Shown here: positions 60,501 through 64,000 of the stretch, in pieces
Layout: each line of letters begins with the position of its first letter
Numbering within the stretch: position 1 is the first letter of the stretch
DNA from: Opisthocomus hoazin
Lineage: Eukaryota > Chordata > Aves > Opisthocomiformes > Opisthocomidae
Assembly (NCBI RefSeq): GCF_030867145.1
Contig: NC_134420.1
Location: 9,505,323 to 9,569,322 of the forward strand
Direction of reading: 5' to 3'
Length of the DNA stretch: 64,000 nt
Made by a program: the position numbers and the translations under genes
Notes under the pieces: model-generated
What the model was told of the DNA's origin: nothing
Seen by the model: only the letters and a program-made list of their open reading frames with translations
Database searches by the model: none

Positions 60501-63500
60501 GAAGAAGATAATTCAAAGAAGGAGTATCTTTATAAGAAGATTTTTTTTATTTAATAGTGGATTAACTTACATGAAAAACCCTCACATTTCTGTGTGATTT
60601 GTTTCAAAATTCAGGGCTTCCACAGTTCCAACCAGTTACCTTTTGGGACCAGAGTAGATGTTGGATTGTGTGCACTTTCAAAACGGAGTACTTAGCAATA
60701 TTTATCTCATTGCTTCACCCTGAGCAGCAGTAGCCTTTGCAATTTCTATGTGCCTTTGAGTAAATGTGTTTTACTGCTTTGAGCTGCTGCTAGAAAACAA
60801 GGAATATACTGAAAGGCCAAGCAGAAAAGACCCACCAGGACAACAGCCTGTCAGCCCATTTTCCTGTCTCCGTTGAGCTTCCCAATTTGTAGAAGCCTTG
60901 TGGTCTTCACTACCTCTGGACGTCCGGGCTTTTGCATGCTTCTCTCCTAACTGTTAAAATACAAACCCAATCAGTTTACTCTCTGAACTTCTGGGCAGAA
61001 GTCAAAGAAAGTTCAGCAAATTGGTTGGATATCAGCTAAAAACACACTTAATTTTTCATCAGATAAACTTCTCTCAGAGGAACTACTGGAGTCAGCTTTA
61101 GCCAGACACCAGATCTATAATGAAATAATTCTACATATGGGTAAAATGAACACTTTGTGATAGCTCCATATGCTTTACAATGGAATGAAATAAGTTGTAA
61201 AATAACTTGAATAAGTTGAATAAGTTCTTGAATCATCTTCCTTATTTTACTGGTCTCTGTTTAAGCACAAAAATCCTCTCCAGCCAAATACGAATTCCCG
61301 AGTATTTCACACTTGCAATACGCTCCACTCCAACACCATCTATTGATAATATCCATCCAGATGCTGTAAAGGTTTGGGCCCAAATTTCTGAGGACACACG
61401 CAAAGGCATATGCAATTGCCACCACTTCAGAAATTGTGTGCCTTCGGATAGCTGAATCCAACCTTGCAATCTTCTGCACTTAGCATCAAAGAAACAGAAT
61501 CAATCCCATAGCCAAAGTAAACACATTTGCACGCACCAGCTCAGAGGAGGCAGGCCTTCTTCAAGAGCTGTAATATTATTTAGTAATCCCAACCAAAAGA
61601 GAAGCCATAGGCCAGCCAGCACACAAGGGATGCTCTGGACTGCCCAGCAAATGCAAGGAATCCAAACAACCTCAAGCACAGTTAAACGATGGGAAGCACT
61701 ATCCAGTCCTTGATGCCAAGTTATTAGGTGACTACAGAGCTATGCTTTGTGGAGCACTGCGAGGCTCTGAACAATCTTGTACAACTTTTCCCAAATCACA
61801 GAAGTCTCCTGGGAAACTTCAGTAATCAAACAAGATCTCGTGGTCAGGAAGCTTTTCCTCATCCAGCCAATTTTATTTCCCCTTCATCATTCCATCTATT
61901 ACTCATTACATCCTCCTGCCAAACTCAACATAACTCTTCTCTCTCTCATGCTTACATGTTTCAGTTACATACAGACCATTATGTCCTTTCATCGCAGCTT
62001 TTCCTACCCTTTATCCAGGCTGCATGTATTTAGTCGTTTTCATTTCTCCTGCTGTCCTCCTCTGAGCTCCCGCCAACAGCGTCTTCCAGAATAGAAGCAC
62101 TCCGAGTTGAACTAAATATTCCATAAACAATTGCATTTGGCAGTCTCTAAATGTAAGGACACACAACCAATGACTAAATCACCTTGAACAACTGAGTGAG
62201 AGTCCAAAGCCATAAAATTGTCAAATCAGGATAGGGAACTTTGGATGACTCTGCAAGATCAACTTCACAGGAAGCCCTCAAGTAATGATGTCTTCAAAAA
62301 AATTCCCTGGTCTGCTTTATGGTCCTTGTCTTGAGGAATGTGCCATTAAGTACATATTTGCAGTGATTTTTATGTACAAAGTATTTTATAAGCATTCTGT
62401 CACTACGACATTAGGAAGATACCGGTAAGTGCATATTATCCTTACAATCTTCTAACATATTCTTGAGACATAGCTTAATTATTGTTCCAAGATACTGAAG
62501 TTCATGTGAAGGCAACTTTTTACCCAATTAAATAACTTGTTGTTGAGCAACTCAGCTTCAAACGTTAGAACATCACTGTGTTACACAGTTACAATAGTTT
62601 GCATGTCATCATAACCTGCTTCAAAGAAACAGCTTCCACAGCCTTTCACTGCTAGAAACGCATGGCTCTCATCCATGAACAAGGCAAGGTCAGTCCTCAA
62701 ACAAGAACATACTAGAAATTATACTCCATCTACATAACTCATAATTTTATAAGCTCAGGTTGGAAGACTTCAAGTCTAGTCATCTGAAGATGGTGAATGT
62801 GGTAATGTATCTCTTCAAAATCTGGGAGCCAAAACATTGGGTTTACATCCAGTCAGTAAAGACAGTTATCTAGATGCTCATTTTTTTTAAACTCTATCAG
62901 CTTTATGACTAGACATTGATAATGGTGTGTTTGTGTAAGGTGCCAAAACTGACACAGAGCTACACTATCACTCCCTGAACTCAGACTGTGACTTTCCTTT
63001 CATAGCAGAAGAGACAGGGAAATTCACTGGAACTTCAGAGCGCTCATCAGCCCCAAGGAAAAAGGCAAAAGACAGATGCTGGTCCTGCAACATGCAGTGC
63101 AGCACCTGTGTGCAACACACGGATAAGTTTTAACTCCTTTTTTAATCCCTGGAAGGTTTCAGATTTAGAGTGAGCCCTGATGCTTTCTGGGCCCTTGCCC
63201 AAAGTGTGTGCTAGGACCGCTCTAACAGCACAGTCCCTTTGGTGCCACTGGAACATTCACCATGCCTGGGAGAAGGGTGATGGCCGCAGAATTAACGCAA
63301 CTACTATATGACATGCAGGAGCTCTCAATGCCTGAGCAAGAAACATCTGGGCATCTTTCAAAATGGGCAGGGCAACCAGCAGATCTAAAGGATCATGAAT
63401 ACACAATAGGAAGGAGACATCTAAGCGAAGCATCTGCATCTACCTGCTAAGCCTGCACCTTCACAGAGCAGAAGGGGCACATAACGTGCATGTCCCAGGC

Positions 63501-64000
63501 CAAGCCCAAATATATGTACTGGAACTACATTCTTACAGGATGGCTTCCGTCTTTACATAAAGCTGCTCTTTGCATTTGCCCCCAACTTCTGTGCTTTTTC
63601 TCCTCCCTCTGTATTTGTTCGTGTTAACAAAAGAGAAAGATGCACTCCAGTTTAGTCTTTCTTAGGTAACTGAAAGGAGCTATACAACACATAACATTTG
63701 CAGATAATTTTCATGCCAAAGACACAATGTTGCTCTAATTACCTGGCACGCATTTAACGGGGGAAAGGGAAAGAAGGGAGCCTTAGCCCTCCTCCGCTCT
63801 CCGCAGCCTTTAACACTGGCTGCTGTGGCACATGGCTCTCCCTCACCGCATGCAGTCCTGGACTCTCGGCTGTTCTCCGACTTTTCCCACTGTGAACTGG
63901 GGTCACTTTCTTTCTTGATTACGGCCAGAAAAAATAGGTAGCATGAAGTATGCAAGGTATCAGGCCCTATGACTGCTGACAAATCCCTAAGTACTTATGT
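57561..64000. other. Intergenic region upstream of WT1
   Basis: GC content falls back to the ordinary level. No exon, repeat family or RNA gene was recognised on either strand, and open frames stay under about 145 codons without domains. In other vertebrates the next gene on this side of WT1 is EIF3M, beyond any divergent WT1-AS transcript; it is not visible here. Confidence 0.65.

Noticed and set aside
63262..63450. Short 62-codon plus-strand frame near the right edge
   Set aside because: No recognisable family and no supporting signals; not enough to call a gene.

Overview
The window is vertebrate nuclear DNA, almost certainly from a bird. The AT-balanced DNA carries few interspersed repeats, and the recognisable ones are CR1-type LINE fragments (clearest at 9116-9260 and 23691-24365) ending in the typical ATTCTATG-like octamers. 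There are no bacterial-style operons, CRISPR arrays, rRNA or tRNA genes.

The one protein-coding gene I can support is WT1 (Wilms tumour 1 zinc-finger transcription factor). It lies on the minus strand and spans about 35 kb, from exon 1 (CDS to 53093, or 53315 with a probable CUG start) down to the stop codon at 19465 and a polyadenylation signal at 18244-18249. Nine coding exons were found, each with a consensus acceptor and donor and compatible phases: 52703-53093, 48864-48986, 48675-48777, 43585-43662, 34482-34584, 32953-33103, 25435-25524, 23008-23091 (or 22999-23091 for +KTS) and 19465-19586. Joined, they give 414 codons (-KTS) or 417 codons (+KTS) from the AUG, and 74 more from the CUG. 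The alternative 17-codon exon 5 of mammals is not seen: exon 4 joins directly and in phase to the exon 6 equivalent.

Layout: 1-18226 is intergenic DNA downstream of WT1 with one clear CR1 fragment, weaker old LINE relics and a pentanucleotide repeat. 18227-53093 is WT1 with its introns. 42.7-57.6 kb is a series of very CpG-rich blocks separated by short AT-richer islands. They cover exons 1-4, introns 1-3 and about 4 kb upstream, as expected for a developmental regulator. The exon 1 flank looks like a divergent promoter; a perfect plus-strand splice donor at 53779-53784 is a candidate for an antisense transcript of the WT1-AS/WIT1 kind. 57.6-64 kb is intergenic DNA upstream of WT1 without recognisable genes.

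The most informative features are the conserved tandem donors of exon 9 (+/-KTS), the probable non-AUG start, the 86-bp open intron 2, the missing exon 5, a CRE plus TATA plus hairpin cluster inside intron 3, and a 22-23 bp minisatellite in intron 3. I found no wholly undescribed system. The many long open frames between 42.7 and 57.5 kb on both strands are by-products of high GC content. All homology statements rest on reading the sequence and on remembered family features; no database search was run.
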